Translations under genes and position numbers: made by a program
The notes under the pieces: generated by a model
The model's database searches: none
The model's input: the letters and a program-made list of their open reading frames with translations, nothing else
What the model was told of the DNA's origin: nothing
NCBI GenBank assembly: GCA_024195265.1
Contig: JAJLRJ010000004.1
Span: 43,770,568 to 43,834,567 of the forward strand
Length of the DNA stretch: 64,000 nucleotides
Origin: Dendrophyllia cribrosa
Taxonomy: Eukaryota; Cnidaria; Anthozoa; Scleractinia; Dendrophylliidae
Reading direction: 5' to 3'
Shown here: piece by piece, positions 1 to 12,400 of the stretch
Numbering within the stretch: the stretch's first letter is position 1
How the letters are laid out: every line of letters begins with the position of its first letter

Positions 1-117
1 ATCCTTGCATGTACGAGCTCTACGCTGCGTTTCTGCTACCAGTTCAATTGTTCTTCATCTTACTCGTAATGCAATAAAGCTAGACACCTGAATAAAGCTA
101 CATTTTCTTACCTAAAA

Positions 118-191
118 TCCGCGGTAGTCTAGTGGGGAGTATCCGCCCGCCTGTCACGCGGGAGACCGGGGTTCGTCTCCCCGCCGGGGAG
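118..191 (+). tRNA. tRNA-Asp(GTC)-like gene, unit 1 (possibly a pseudogene)
   Basis: The cloverleaf can be drawn: anticodon stem CCCGC/GCGGG around loop CTGTCAC gives anticodon GTC. The T stem is CGGGG/CCCCG. Departures from a canonical tRNA-Asp are a G-G mismatch at the fourth acceptor pair, two extra nucleotides between D arm and anticodon stem, and T-loop TTCGTCT, which lacks the invariant A58. The internal B box is therefore imperfect. All three copies in the window share these changes, so they predate the tandem amplification. A non-functional tRNA or a tRNA-derived repeat head is a real alternative. Confidence 0.65.
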
Positions 192-2138
192 AAGGCTTTT
201 TTTTGGTAATAAGCTTAGGGAAGTAGTCATAACAAGTATACTCGACGAGGACCCACCTTGTGTAGGGGTAGAGGGGTTATGCAAGATACCACCTTTCTGA
301 TGAGTGTAATGGACATAATTTTTTGGCCTAAAAATTAGAGATGAGACTTAAATATTCTGTGTGCATGAAGCTTGCATTGCTAGTAAAACGGCACAGGAAG
401 ATTCGAATCTTTTTCTCAGTTTCTACTCCTGATACAATGTGGGCTATACCAACAAGACACCTTCTTTTTAGGTGGAGGAGAGGGGGTACTTAAAGAGACC
501 ACTAGTCTTTTTGTAAAATTTTTGGCGCAAATGTAAACTAGCGGCACCGTGATATCTGTGCGATTTTAATTCCAATTTGCTGTCATTTCCCCAACATCGC
601 CGCCACCTTGCATCAGGTTTCAAACATGTACGAAACGTCTGCGATATCACGGCGACAAATCGAATCGCAACCAAATGGTTTCCACAAGCGATTTGAGGAC
701 AAAAATTTCACAAAAAAATCGCATTTGTAAACGGGCCTTAACGTTTCCGACTTCAACTTCGAGAACGGACGTTTTATAGCCTGCGTGGTTGGACATTTCC
801 TCGCCCACTTCTCTCGTGGCTTGCTCGCTCGCTTTTCGGAATTCCTGGCTACGCAGGCTATTTCGTTTCATCTTGTTATTAACAGATAATCGCATTGTTG
901 CGTTGAATCACAACAGTGTAAGGGCGTCAAAAGTGTTTAGCTTTTAGCAATTTTTAGCTTGGATTTTACACTTTGCTTTTTACTGACCTTTACTGATCTT
1001 TACCTGAGGGAATATTTTATCATAACTCATGGAGCTAAGCGTTTTGGTTTATTAAGTTCGAATTTATAATTTATTATTCACTGATTATTGTTGCAACACT
1101 TTTACACTTTGTAAATATTATCGTGGCTGCTGGATGCGCGCCTGTTTAAAAGCACAGTCCACCGTACAAACAGAGCTTGGTATGCCTGTGGTTAAACGTC
1201 AGCATGCGAGCGCGATTTCTAGCGCGCGGATTTCTTTTCGCCGAAGTCAACATCTTTTTTTATCCAGTGTTGTTATATTAAGTCAGAGATTATCGAGAAA
1301 TCGGGCAAAAATTGTCAGCTGGAAAGTGATTTCAGGCGATTTTTTGTTTAAAGCAAACTTTTTTTGTTTGTTTGTTCCGCAAAGTAACTTGTCGAATGAA
1401 TTAGAATCAATCGTAGTTCGATAATAAAATAACGAACTCCTTTGTTACTTCAATATGACGTCGATAATTGAACATGTTTTTGCTCCTGATTCTGTTTAGT
1501 TGAACAACTCACTCCATGTCCTGTTATATATTTACTGAACAAAAAAAGCATTTATCAGATAAAAGAAGAACTATCGCCAATGGAGGTAAGCATTTCAGAA
1601 ACTTTTTGGCGTCCAGTTACGAGATTTTAAAAAGATAAATTAAAAATTCGTGCTCGTTTGGTCTTTTAACTAATTAAAATTGCAAATAAAACAAACAAAA
1701 TCACTTTAACTCCTTGCCAGAGCGTAAAAATAGTTACCGGTATATATCATACAATATTGTCAACTGTGGGTGTTTGCCTTTTTGAACAAAAATAAGTGAT
1801 GGAAGTGATAAGATGAGAATGAACAAAACTTGTTTTTAAGTGAGAGAGATGGCTCATCTAGTGTCAGAACGCTGTCGATGAACTGTTTAAAAATATTCCT
1901 TCCCGAGAACTAAATCGATGGAAAAGAAAAAGCTGAGAATGAAGAAAACTTGTTTTTAGTTGAAAGAGATTGCCCATCTAGTGACAGGACTAATTCCCGA
2001 GAACTAATTCACTATTATATTCGGGTTTATTTAGCAAAAAGTATGCACCCGGTTTTTAGAACTAAAGATAAAGACCATCGAGTCAGATGGGCTAAGAATT
2101 AACAAGCCTTCTTTCTTTCTTTTTTTCAGTTTTTATCT

Positions 2139-2217
2139 GAGAAAGACGCCACCAGCAGTACTTCACAAGATTCTTTTTATCGTAATCTTGTGAAGGACTG
2201 CTGGTGGCGTCTTTCTC
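2139..2217. repeat. Long perfect-type hairpin, unit 1
   Basis: Arms of about 34 nt beginning GAGAAAGACGCCACCAGCAG pair with the sequence ending at 2217, with about one mismatch and a loop of roughly 11 nt. The same hairpin recurs in unit 2. No product is recognised; it may be a small foldback element. Confidence 0.8.
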
Positions 2218-2331
2218 ACTAAACACAAAACAATTATTCTGAATAATGTCAAATAAATAACCGAAATTCTTTTTTCACGACATCTCTAATATATATCTAG
2301 CCGGATTTAGTCACTGACAGTTAGGGAAACT

Positions 2332-2640
2332 TGAAAATCGTTTGTTCCGTTGGCAGCTAATAACAGTCTCTCACACTAGGAGTGCGGGTGTTTGCTACAC
2401 AAACAACAACAACAACAACAAGTTTTATTTCAAGTTAAGTTATAAGTTGAGTTTACAAAGCTTGTGCCCGCAATTAGCAAGGGCTATTCGAGGCGGGCAC
2501 AGGAGAAAAAGACAATTTTATAATAAATATATGTATATGTATAAAACGAACAATCCTAGAAGCAATCTACTGAGTTTGTCAAGACGTACCTCAATGATGA
2601 CCGATAATGCATCATATTTTTTCCCTTCATGACCCTGCAA
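2332..2640. repeat. Dispersed repeat with a (CAA)n tract
   Basis: This block recurs at 7260-7560 and 8796-9110. It contains a CAA run followed by TTTTATTTCAAG. On the minus strand the run reads (TTG)n, resembling a retroposon tail. No coding potential is evident. Confidence 0.6.
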
Positions 2641-3060
2641 CATTCATCTGTGTGCTTTGGAAAGATCCACACCCTAGAAACGAACGAGCAAAGTAACACT
2701 CCCTCAGTCACTTGAAAATTAACCACCCCACCCCCAATTAGGCCTTTCTCGATTATGCTAGCATGTTTTTCGGCATTTTTTGGGAAAACGAGCATTTTTT
2801 TTCGTTTTTTCTTGAAAAAGAATTGCTAGCATTTTCTGTCATTTTTCATGACTGTGGTCCAGATTTCAGCACTCAGAAGGATAAATAATCCTAAAGTTTT
2901 ACAATTTTGATTGTTTTCTGTCTGTTTCGACTGTTTGTGCGTTGTGTTACTTGTGTGCTTGTGTTACTTGTGTGTGTAGATTGTCTGTTTCCGTTACATG
3001 ACGTACTAACACCAACGGAAAAAAGGTATGGGTGGTCAGCGGGTAACTCTTTCTCTTTCT

Positions 3061-3201
3061 CAGCCAAGATGGCGTCGGCCTTCTTCTGCAGCCGCAGAAA
3101 GGGTGTTTTCAATCCTGAAAGCCTCATTCAATGAGCAGCAAGATTGTGCTCTCGTCGATTACATTCAAGCCAGTGTGATGGCACAATACAACAAGCGATA
3201 A
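3061..3201 (+). pseudogene. Remnant of hAT transposase C-terminal dimerisation domain
   Basis: Reading frame 1 from 3061 encodes about 46 residues ending in a stop at 3199-3201. It contains PSSAAAERVFSILK and then FNEQQD, ALVDY and MAQYNKR, the signature of the hAT C-terminal dimerisation (hATC) region. It is preceded by a pyrimidine tract and CAG that look like a splice acceptor, so it may be the last exon of the ancestral transposase. No catalytic DDE part was found in the element. Confidence 0.75.
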
Positions 3202-4630
3202 GCGCTCGCAACTGCTTACAGTATACTGAAACTTAAACGTTTTATATGAGTTAGAAGTTGAAAAGAATTGTGCTAGTCTAGGTTGTGTGTACCCAGCGCA
3301 TGGTAGTGCTTCAAATATGACTGTTTAGTGGCTGTTGGCTGGAAAAGTTTTAATTCTGACCCCAAGTTTTATAAACAAACAATTTTTAAGTATCACCTGT
3401 TGTTGATATGAGCATATATATAATGTAAGTTATAATTCAACACATTGATACACTGCCCAAATATGGTCAAAAAGTTATCGATATATGTTGTGTCCCCATG
3501 ACGTATAACCAGCGATGGCGGTAAATTTGGTATTTTGAAGGAAAGTGAAAATGACTGCTGCCTGCAATTTCGTGTTTTTGGGCGAAAAAGTGCGTGAACT
3601 ATTAGTTAAAAAAGGGAAAAGAAAGAAAAAAAGAGAAGAAAAGAGAAAAAATATTGTTCACATGATTGGTCAGGTCAAAAAAGGCGCGAAATTTTCGCGT
3701 TGTCGCGGTCGCAGTGTTTCTTGGCGTAGCTGAATGAAAACTGGTTCAAAGTTTAACCGCCCGACAAGGAGTGAATGAAGGAGCACAATTTTCGTAAAAT
3801 TCCTTTGGTAATCACCTCTGGAATATGATATAGACTTGATGCTTTCTCAGGAAAGTTTCTGATCTCGTCATTACGGCTGTAGGAGCTAAAAAACGAGCAA
3901 GTTTGTAAACAACATTGATCGACTCAGCTTGTACTTCGATGTTTGAAAATTTGGTGCTGATGGAAGGGAATAAAAAGCCAAATCAACTACAGGTACGATG
4001 TTTTAACCGTTTCTTGTATCCTTTAGCTGTGAATTTTTGTATGCTGCAGTTCTTTCCGACTTTTCGCCGCTATGTTTAGATTTGTAGCCGTGTGTTTGTT
4101 CAATTTGTTTTGATTCTGAATTGAACTTTTTAAGATACGAAACACTTGTAACTAAGACATTCTATGCCATTTTACTGTGTTTTAATTCTTGTAGTCACTA
4201 CTCTGTCCCGTTCTTTGAGTAGACGAAAGCTCTTCCTAGAAACTCTCAACTGATTGTGTACGCTAAATTAATTTTAGCTTGGCAAAAGTTTCGGCATTCG
4301 CTGTTTGTTGTTTAAGAAATGGTCCGAGGTAAAATATTGTTGTTAGCCTTTTTACTTAATGAAAGGTTGTATATCTCAATGATTTTTTTCTCGAAACTGT
4401 GATTTGTTATCAATGTGTTGAATTATAAAACAGTTATAGTGTTCAAGTTTGCGCAATAATGACAAAGGCGCCACTTTCATTCACGAACTGTGTGATGTTG
4501 CAAGTTTCGCGCGTTAAAACATATGTAAGCTTTTTTTAAAATAAAAGGCTTGTCGGCGATATTTTCTCTTTAAACTGTGCTTTGTGTTATCAATGTGTTG
4601 AATTATAAAACTATTATAGCGCTCAAGCTT

Positions 4631-4700
4631 GCGTGATATCGCCTAATTTTAGCCCACTCGGCCTACGGCCTCGTCGGCTAAGTATTAGGCGATATCACGC
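4631..4700. repeat. Hairpin inside the hAT element
   Basis: GCGTGATATCGCCTAAT at the left pairs with the complementary arm ending at 4700. An inner AGCC/GGCT and a GGCC-rich loop extend the stem. It is probably a small nested foldback or a subterminal structure of the transposon. Confidence 0.7.
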
Positions 4701-4883
4701 GCGCTTTCGCGTTATAATAGTTAAAGATTGTACGTTTTGTTTGAAATAAAACAAAGCATTTTTTGGAATTCAAGTGGCATTTTTTAAACAAATCAGGCAT
4801 TATTTTAGCATTTTTTTGGCTTTATGCGAGAATTTCTAGTAGCATTAAATGCCAGTTTTACTAGCATAATCGAGAAAGGCCTA

Positions 4884-5141
4884 CCCCCAATCTCCGCAAA
4901 AATCTGTCAAACCAGCTGGCTGTATATGTATGCGGAGTCTTATCAGTGTGATCCAATATCACAGTTTAGCCTTATTGCATCCAATAATAAGTTAGACTAA
5001 GTATATGCAAACTACTCCTACTACTAAGTTATATTTAGCAACAACAATTTACAACCATAACTGAACCATTTTCTGGGTGTCCTCCCGGCAAGATTAGATA
5101 ATTTATAATGACATTAACTGTTTGTTTAATAAGCAGTTGTC
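4884..5141. repeat. Non-coding unit sequence between hAT and LINE fragment
   Basis: It matches 7653-7910 in unit 2 and, in part, 8238-8340 and 9193-9300. No gene is seen. Confidence 0.6.
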
Positions 5142-5700
5142 TTCAATGGCCTCCTCCTCGCAACCGAAGGTGACCCGAATGACATCGTAGCTCTGTTGGA
5201 CGGCCAGAACTTTGAAAATACGGAAAAGCTTGAGGACCTCAGCTAAGACCTCATCTCTAGTTTTACCGATTAATTTCCGTCCGACGTGGATATTAACCGT
5301 TCGCCGAAAAAACGGGCGAAAAGAGAAAAAACACGGAGAACGGCGCGAGCGACTCCTCCAAGGAGAAAAACAACCCACGCAAAAACACACCAAAAGGCAA
5401 AAAGTGCAAAAAGCAGCAAAAATGTGCAAAAGCAGAAGCCGAGAAAAAATGGGGGGCTGCACGAAGGCAGGCAATAAAGGGGACTTGACAAAAAGCGCAA
5501 AAAACACCCAAAGAAGCGCGGCCGAGCGCAAACAGCAACGAGCAAAAACCCAAAAACCCAAAAACGCACTCACTTAACCAGAAAACTGGAGGGGCGAGCA
5601 CACAAGAGAAACTGTGAAGCTCGAGAACGAACTAACGCACCACAACAACTTGCCCGCACAGAAAGGGGAGAGAACCAAAGGCCAACAAGACAGGAGTAGA
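5142..5700 (-). pseudogene. 5' fragment of a Tx1/L1-like LINE (5' UTR and ORF1 N-terminus)
   Basis: On the minus strand the frame includes VNIHVGRKLIGKTRDEV, then LAEVLKLFRIFKVLAVQQSYD and VIRVTFGCEEEAIE, the N-terminal part of a Tx1-type LINE ORF1. The unit 2 LINE carries the same stretch minus about 64 bp. The fragment stops abruptly at 5142, where unit sequence resumes, so the rest of ORF1 and all of ORF2 are missing here. The upstream part is strongly purine-biased on the plus strand and probably is 5' UTR. Confidence 0.7.
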
Positions 5701-5950
5701 GTTTAAAAAACTCACTCGTGCAAATTAATCCCAATGTGATTTTTTTTGTTTTATTCCCCTAAGCCTCGGAGCCAAGTATGAATTTTAATATATCGAAATT
5801 GGTTTATTGTGTTTGAACTGTACGCTGCATGAATGCTATCGGTTGTAACATAAAACCTAGTTTTCATGGCTTTTCAAAGACGGTTTTACCAATTGCAGGT
5901 TTGATCAAACATAAAGGTTGTTAAAAATCTCATATTTACTAATAACTAGA

Positions 5951-6024
5951 GGCGCCGTAGCTCAGTTGGTTAGAGCGCCTGTCTTGTAAACAGGAGGTCA
6001 TGGGTTCAAATCCCATCGGTGCCT
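5951..6024 (+). tRNA. tRNA-Thr(TGT)
   Basis: This is a complete cloverleaf of 74 nt. The acceptor GGCGCCG pairs with CGGTGCC (one G-T wobble). The D arm TAGCTCAGTTGGTTAGAGC is canonical. Anticodon stem CCTGT/ACAGG encloses CTTGTAA, giving anticodon TGT. The T arm is ATGGG-TTCAAAT-CCCAT. Both internal promoter boxes are intact. It sits at the end of tandem unit 1; the matching copy in unit 2 is broken. Confidence 0.93.
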
Positions 6025-6296
6025 AAAATGTTTTTCTTCTTTTTTGTAATGATCGTTTGTCGATTGTACCTGTTACAATTCTGCTCGATTTGTCTTTAAA
6101 CTGTTGCATTTTCAACTCATATTTTTTGTCGTAAATAGTGGATAAGTTTGGCTTTTCGCGTCAATTCCACTCATTCAAGATCCTTGCATGTACGAGCTCT
6201 ACGCTGCGTTTCTGCTACCAGTTCAATTGTTCTTCATCTTACTCGTAATGCAATAAAGCTAGACACCTGAATAAAGCTACATTTTCTTACCTAAAA

Positions 6297-6370
6297 TCCG
6301 CGGTAGTCTAGTGGGGAGTATCCGCCCGCCTGTCACGCGGGAGACCGGGCTTCGTCTCCCCGCCGGGGAG
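6297..6370 (+). tRNA. tRNA-Asp(GTC)-like gene, unit 2 (possibly a pseudogene)
   Basis: It has the same structure and departures as the copy at 118-191, with one further change: the T stem reads CGGGC against CCCCG, creating another mismatch. That makes function less likely for this copy. Confidence 0.55.
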
Positions 6371-7062
6371 AAGGCTTTTTTTTGGTAATAAGCTTAGGGA
6401 AGTAGTCATAACAAGTATACTCGACGAGGACCCACCCTGTGTAGGGGTAGAGGGGTTATGCAAGATACCACCTTTCTGATGAGTGTAATGGACATAATTT
6501 TTTGGCCTAAAAATTAGAGATGAAACTTAAATATTCTGTGTGCATGAAGCTTGCATTGCTAGTAAAACGGCACAGGAAGATTCGAATCTTTTTCTCAGTT
6601 TCTACTCCTGATACAATGTGGGCTATACCAACAAGACACCTTCTTTTTAGGTGGAGGAGAGGGGGTACTTAAAGAGACCACTAGTCTTTTTGTAAAATGG
6701 TGGGTCCTGTCCGAGTACAATAGTTTTGACCATTTCCCTTAGACGAAATTAACAAGGGACCCAGGGATGTCGTGGTTTGCTTCTCTTTTATTTATTAAAG
6801 GCCAGTTTACACAATGCAATTTTTGGCGCAAATGTAAACTAGCGGTGATATCTGTACGATTTTAATTCCAAATTGCTGTCATTTCCCCAACATCGCCGCC
6901 ACCTTGCATTAGGTTTCAAACATGTTCGAAACGTCTGCGATATCACGGCGACAAATCGAATCGCAACCAAATGGTTTCCACAAGCGATTTGAGGACAAAA
7001 ATCGAGTCAGAAGGGCTAAGAATTAACAAGCCTTCTTTCTTTCTTTTTTTCAGGTTTTATCT

Positions 7063-7141
7063 GGGAAAGACGCCACCAGCAGTACTTCACAAGATTCTTT
7101 TTATCGTAATCTTGTGAAGGACTGCTGGTGGCGTCTTTCTC
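7063..7141. repeat. Long hairpin, unit 2
   Basis: Same foldback as 2139-2217, with one changed base near the outer end of the left arm. Confidence 0.75.
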
Positions 7142-7907
7142 ACTAAACACAAAACAATTATTCTGAATAATGTCAGATAAATAACCGAAATTCTTTTTTC
7201 ACGACATCTCTAATATATATCTAGCTGGATTTAGTTACTGACAGTTAGGGAAACTTGAAAATCGTTTGTTCCGTTGGCAGCTAATAACAGTCTCTCACAC
7301 TAGGAGTGCGAGTGTTTGCTACACAAACAACAACAACAACAACAACAAGTTTTATTTCAAGTTAAGTTATAAGTTGAGTTTACAAAGCTTGTGCCCGCAA
7401 TTAGCAAGGGCTATTCGAGGCGGGCACAAGAGAAAAAGAAAATTTTATAATAAATATAGGTATGTCTATAAAACGAACAATCCTAGAAGCAATCTAGTTT
7501 GTCAAGACGTACCTCAATGATGACCGATAATGCATCATATTTTTTCCCTTCATGACCCTGCAACATTCATCTGTGTGCTTTGGAAAGATCCACACCCTAA
7601 AAACGAACGAGCAAAGTAACACACCCTCGGTCACTTGAAAATTAACCACCCCACCCCCAATCTCCGCAAAAATCTGTCAAACCAGCTGGCTGTGTATGTA
7701 TGCGGAGTCTTATCAGTGTGATTCAATATCACAGTTTAGCCTTATTGCATCCAATAATAAGTTAGACTAAGTATATGCAAACTACTCCTACTACTAAGTT
7801 ATATTTAGCAACAACAATTTACAACCATAACTGAACCATTTTGTGGGTGTCCTCCCGACAAGATTAGATAATTTATAATGACATTAACTGTTTGTTTAAT
7901 AAGCAGT

Positions 7908-8237
7908 TTTTTTGAAAATCTTTCTAAAATAAAAACTAACGATAAAAAACGACGTTTCGACCCCTTTGAAATTAGCATATATCAGTAAAACGTAAGACAT
8001 GAGTATGTTAAACGAGATAAAATATGTAAGCACTATCTAAGCGTTGGAAAATACAAGTGATAAAAACTACAAAGGACTTAATTAAGACAATAAGAATTAT
8101 AAATACAAATAACTTAGCGCGGATAGAGATACATATTCGAGAATTGAACCCGGGCCTCGGGAGTCAAATCCCGCACCTTAGCCCACGAGGCCATCGAGAA
8201 ACACGCGTACGTGTTCAATTGAGACTAAATTAAATTA
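7908..8237 (-). mobile_element. tRNA-derived SINE
   Basis: On the minus strand the 5' head reads TTTAGTCTCAATTGAAC, then a tRNA-like stretch with CTCGATGGCCTCGTGGGCTA (A-box-like) and GGGTTCAATTCTC (B-box-like). A non-tRNA body and an A/T-rich end follow, including CGTTTTTTATCGTTAG. A second element with the same head lies near 63150-63290, which supports a SINE family. Its flanks are unit-array sequence. Exact ends are approximate and no target duplication was resolved. Confidence 0.65.
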
Positions 8238-9300
8238 AATTAACTGGCTGAATATATGCGGAGTCTTATGTGTGATCCAATATCACAGTTTATCCTTATT
8301 GCATCCAATAGTAAGTAAGTATTAGCAAACTACTCCTACTACTGAGTTATTGTGGCTACTGGTATGTAATGTATGTAATACCACTAGCTACATTGTCATC
8401 GGGTTGTAAGTAAGTCCTGTAAGTCCGTAAGTCCTGTAAGTCCGTAAGACCGGAAGTAATGTAATTTATGTCAGTTCGACCGTGAAGTCCTGAAAAAATG
8501 CTTCCACGAGTCACTTTTAAGGTTTTCTTGACCATGTGGCGAATTTTGAATCGTTCCATAAGCGTTTTCCCTCTGGAATCGTCAGTAAAAATATTTATCG
8601 AGCGTGTAACAGCCGCCATCTTGGAGAAATGACGTCAATTTCTTTAGGACGTTCGCGCTAATTGTTTATGCGCATCCTTACTGCGCACGCAATTCATGTC
8701 GCAACGCCATGCTACGTCATGCACGAGCGCGCGCAAGAGAGAAGAAATCTAAGCACATGAAGGGCTGGTAGCCGTTTAGTTAACTTTGAAAAAATTGAAA
8801 ATCGTTTGTTCCGTTGGCAGCTAATAACAGTCTCTCACACTAGGAGTGCGGGTGTTTGCTACACAAACAACAACAACAACTAAGTTTTATTTCAAGTTAA
8901 GTTATAAGTTTACAAAGCTTGTGCCCGAAATTAGCAAGCATAGGACTATTCGAGGCGCGGGGCACAGGAGAAAAAGAAAATTTGATAATAAATATATGTA
9001 TATGTATAAAACGAACAATCCTAGAAGCAATCTAGTTTGTCAAGACGTACCTCAATGATGACCGATAATGCATCATATTTTTTCCCTCCATGGCCCTGCA
9101 ACATTCATCTGTGTGCTCTGGAAAGATCCACACCCTAAAAACGAACGAGCAAAGTAACACACCCTCGGTCACTTGAAAATTAACCACCCCACCCCTAATC
9201 TCCGCATAAATCTGTCAAACCAGGTGGCTGTATGTATGCGGAGTCTTATCAGTGTGATCCAATATCACAGTTTAGCCTTATTGCATCCAATAATAAGTTA
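8238..9300. repeat. Rearranged copies of unit-array sequence
   Basis: 8238-8340 repeats part of 4915-5030. 8796-9300 repeats 2332-2740 joined to 4884-4990, again without the hAT element. 8404-8450 is a short tandem run built on CCTGTAAGTCCGTAAGT. I see no gene here. Confidence 0.6.
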
Positions 9301-9488
9301 ATATACTCAGTACAACCAACAAAGGCGACCGAGCAACCAAAAAACCGTCCAAAAGCCACGTATGGCGACCCAACTAAAGCCTAAAACCCGACTTAAAAAC
9401 ATAAAAAGCTGGCCAATAAAAACATGCACTAAAAACAATTTGGTAACCATCCGAATATTAAAAACACGCATTAAAAACGCCAGCTAAA

Positions 9489-12400
9489 CTAAACGCAGAG
9501 AGTAAAAGAGCCTCCATGGACCGAACCAATATAGCCACCAGCACCCCACTGACGATGAAAACGCCTACGCTTACGACTAGAGAGAAACCGTTTGAAAAAT
9601 AAAGGCAAATAGAAAGAAAGACGGTACTTCATACAAGCAAGACGTCCCAACGCACTGGGGGACTTGGACCGAAAGCGGAAGTCATTCCGCTGAGTCCAAA
9701 CCAAGAATTTACACACGTTTAAGAGATAACAAAAAATACGGTGGACACAAAGGAGCTCATCGCCATTAAAACCAAAGAAAACATGCCTCACATTGATGGT
9801 GGGGGCCAAAGGGGACGAGAGGAACAAAAGAGACTGTATCCAGTCAATCCCACTCTTGGCCAGAGGACACGAATAGAAGAGATGCTAAGCGGACTCAGTG
9901 TGGCATCCGCAAAAACACGCAGATGGAATATCATAGCCGAAAGAAATGAGCCTATCGGCTGTATAAAGAACACCGTGGGCAACCTTCCAATTTAGGTCTA
10001 TGCATTGCCGGTCCAAAGTCATGAAAAACAAAGAGCGCCATGTAGTGGACCAATCAAGCTCGCCAAAAACAGGTCAAAACTTGGACACGCAATGAGGCTC
10101 ACAAGGATGGAGAGCCAAAAGGAGCTCATAACAGGACTTGCAGGTGAAAGTCAAGGCAAGAAGAGGAGTCTGACCACCAACCGTGAGACAAGCAGGGGAG
10201 TATGAGCCCTGCAAAGCCCTCCAGGCCCGGAGTAAGCTGGCATAAAAAAGAGGAAGACGACTGGGCGCAAAGCGAAAAGGGCGAGAAAAAACCTCGGCAG
10301 GACTCGCCCCGAAACGGTCAAGAAACCAATAAGTCATGAGGAAGACCCAACCATTGGGGGCCGCCAAAGATCGACGAACCCACTGAGCCAGCAAGGCATG
10401 TACCTTGAACTGAACCGAGACCATTCCAAAACCACCGGACTCCTTAGCATGGATAACCACATTCCGAACCACCAAATCACGCTCATCCCGCCAGAAGAAA
10501 GAAAAACAGAGAGTGTTAAGGCGATCCAAAACCCAAGAGGGCATATGGACAAGGAAAGCAACGTACCACACGCGGGACAAGGCAAGCGCGTTAGTAACAA
10601 GCGCCTTTCCGCCATAAGAAAGGGCCCGCTCACGCCAAGACAAAAGACACTTTTCCACCGCTCCCAACCGAGGCTGCCAATTGTGTTCGTCCATATTGCC
10701 ATTCCCAATAAAAACACCTAAGGTCTTGATTTTATCAGACGACCAACGTATAGGGACAGGCGCAACAACAACAACAACAACAAGTAGCTTTATTTGCATG
10801 ACTATAAATCCTTACAGTATTGCAAAAGCATTACAACATAAAATGAAATAACAATAATATAATAAAGAAAGGGAAAGTTCAATTGAGACACATTAGTCTG
10901 GATTGATAATTTGATTATTGCGGAGATCAAAGCATGAAATAATGAATTTTACTAATTGAATATTTACAAAATAATTACGAGAGACCACGCCATGCCCCCA
11001 ACAAAAGACCCTCACATTTGCCAACGTTTAATTTAGCCCCTGACCCTTTCTCAAAGCGCTCATACGTTTCAAAGGTGGCCAAGATAGCCGCGTCCGACAG
11101 ACAAATAACAGAGGTATCATCCGCATACAGAGAAAGTACAGGTAAGCGGTCAGAAGCACCAGGTAAGCTCAACCCCACGATGGCCGGGTTGGCTCTGACA
11201 TTGACGGCCGAAACTTCCATTGTCCAGACGTAGAGAAGGGGGGAAAGCGGACAGCCCTGCCTCACCCCCCGGGAAGGCTTAAAACGGTGCGACTGGTGAC
11301 CGTCAATGAGGACCGCGCTAGAAACATCCGTATACAAAAGTTTTATCCAAGTGATAAAAGAAGAGCCAAAACCCATTTTGACAAGAGTGGCCAGGAGAAA
11401 GTCCCAATCCACACGATCGAAGGCTTTCTCCTGGTCAAGAGACAAGATGACAAGAGGAATGTTAAGTTCAGTTGCAAGTTCAACAACGTCGCGAAGCAAA
11501 GCGACATTCTCCCCAATAAAACGCCCAGGGACACCACAGGGACACCACATGTCCGATCCGAAGCAATGACATGATGGAGAAACTTCAGAAGACGGCCAGC
11601 CAAAGCTCGAGCACACAATTTATAATCAACATTAAGGAGGCTAATAGGTCGCCAATTCTGATGTAAAAGACGATCACCCTTTTTATAGGTCAAGGTGATC
11701 AAGGCCTGACGTTGAGAGCGCGGGAGAAGGCCAGAATCATAAGAAACATTTAATACCTCCACAAGATCTGAGCCGAAGATATCCCAGAACGTGACATAAA
11801 ATTCCATCGGCAACCCATCCGATCCAGGCGATTTGTCAGCAGCCATGCCCACCAGGGCAGCATACACCTCGTCAACCGAGAGGGAACCCTTACAGGTGAC
11901 AGCCTCATGAGCGGAAACAGAAGAAGAAAGATTATCAAGAAGAGCCTGCTGAACCGTAAAGTCAATAGGAGAGGAAGAAAAAAGATCAGAATAAAAGTGC
12001 ACCCAGGAATCACAGATATCATAGATATGAGAGACAATGGTACCATCCGGCCGCTTCATTGACGAAATCCAGCTTTCAGCCTTCCGTTTCTTCTCCAACC
12101 GGAAAAAGAATTTGGATGACGTTTCCCCTTCTTCCGCCCAGCGAACCATAGAGCGCACTCTCGCACCCTCTGCAGCTGACTGATCAAGGGTGGCTATCCG
12201 GGCTAGAACATTTTGATAGACAGGTAGCAAAGAAATCGTACCAGCATCAATTTGTAATTTAAGGTGCTTAGCCAAATTGTCAAGTAGAGACCTCGACTCA
12301 TCTCTGACCTTCTTCTTTGCCGCGCCATAAGTAATGGCGAGACGTTGAATTTTTGCCTTCCCAATCTCCCACCACTGTTGCAATGAAGGAAAGGATCCTT

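Larger units (their letters stand above)
2739..4883. mobile_element. hAT-family DNA transposon, decayed, with TIRs and 8-bp target duplication
   Basis: The element starts TAGGCCTTTCTCGATTATGC and ends in the exact reverse complement of its first 23 bases. The 8 bases before it (2731-2738) and after it (4884-4891) are both CCCCCAAT. Unit 2 (near 7653) and the copy near 9193 show the site without the element, which confirms insertion. An 8-bp duplication plus a remnant of the hAT dimerisation domain at 3061-3201 places it in the hAT superfamily. The rest of the 2.1 kb has no long open frame, so the copy is defective. It also contains a hairpin at 4631-4700. Confidence 0.88.
1..6179 (+). repeat. 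Tandem repeat unit 1 of the tRNA-Asp/tRNA-Thr array
   Basis: Position 1 onward matches 6180 onward and 16613 onward nearly base for base. The unit runs from a tRNA-Asp-like gene through non-coding repeat DNA and a fragment of a LINE 5' region to a tRNA-Thr gene, then the next unit begins. Relative to unit 2 it carries a hAT insertion (2739-4883) and lacks about 115 bp near 520 that units 2 and 3 keep. It retains 707-2078, which unit 2 has lost. The window starts inside the array, so more units may lie to the left. Apart from the hAT remnant and the LINE fragment I see no protein gene here. Confidence 0.85.
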
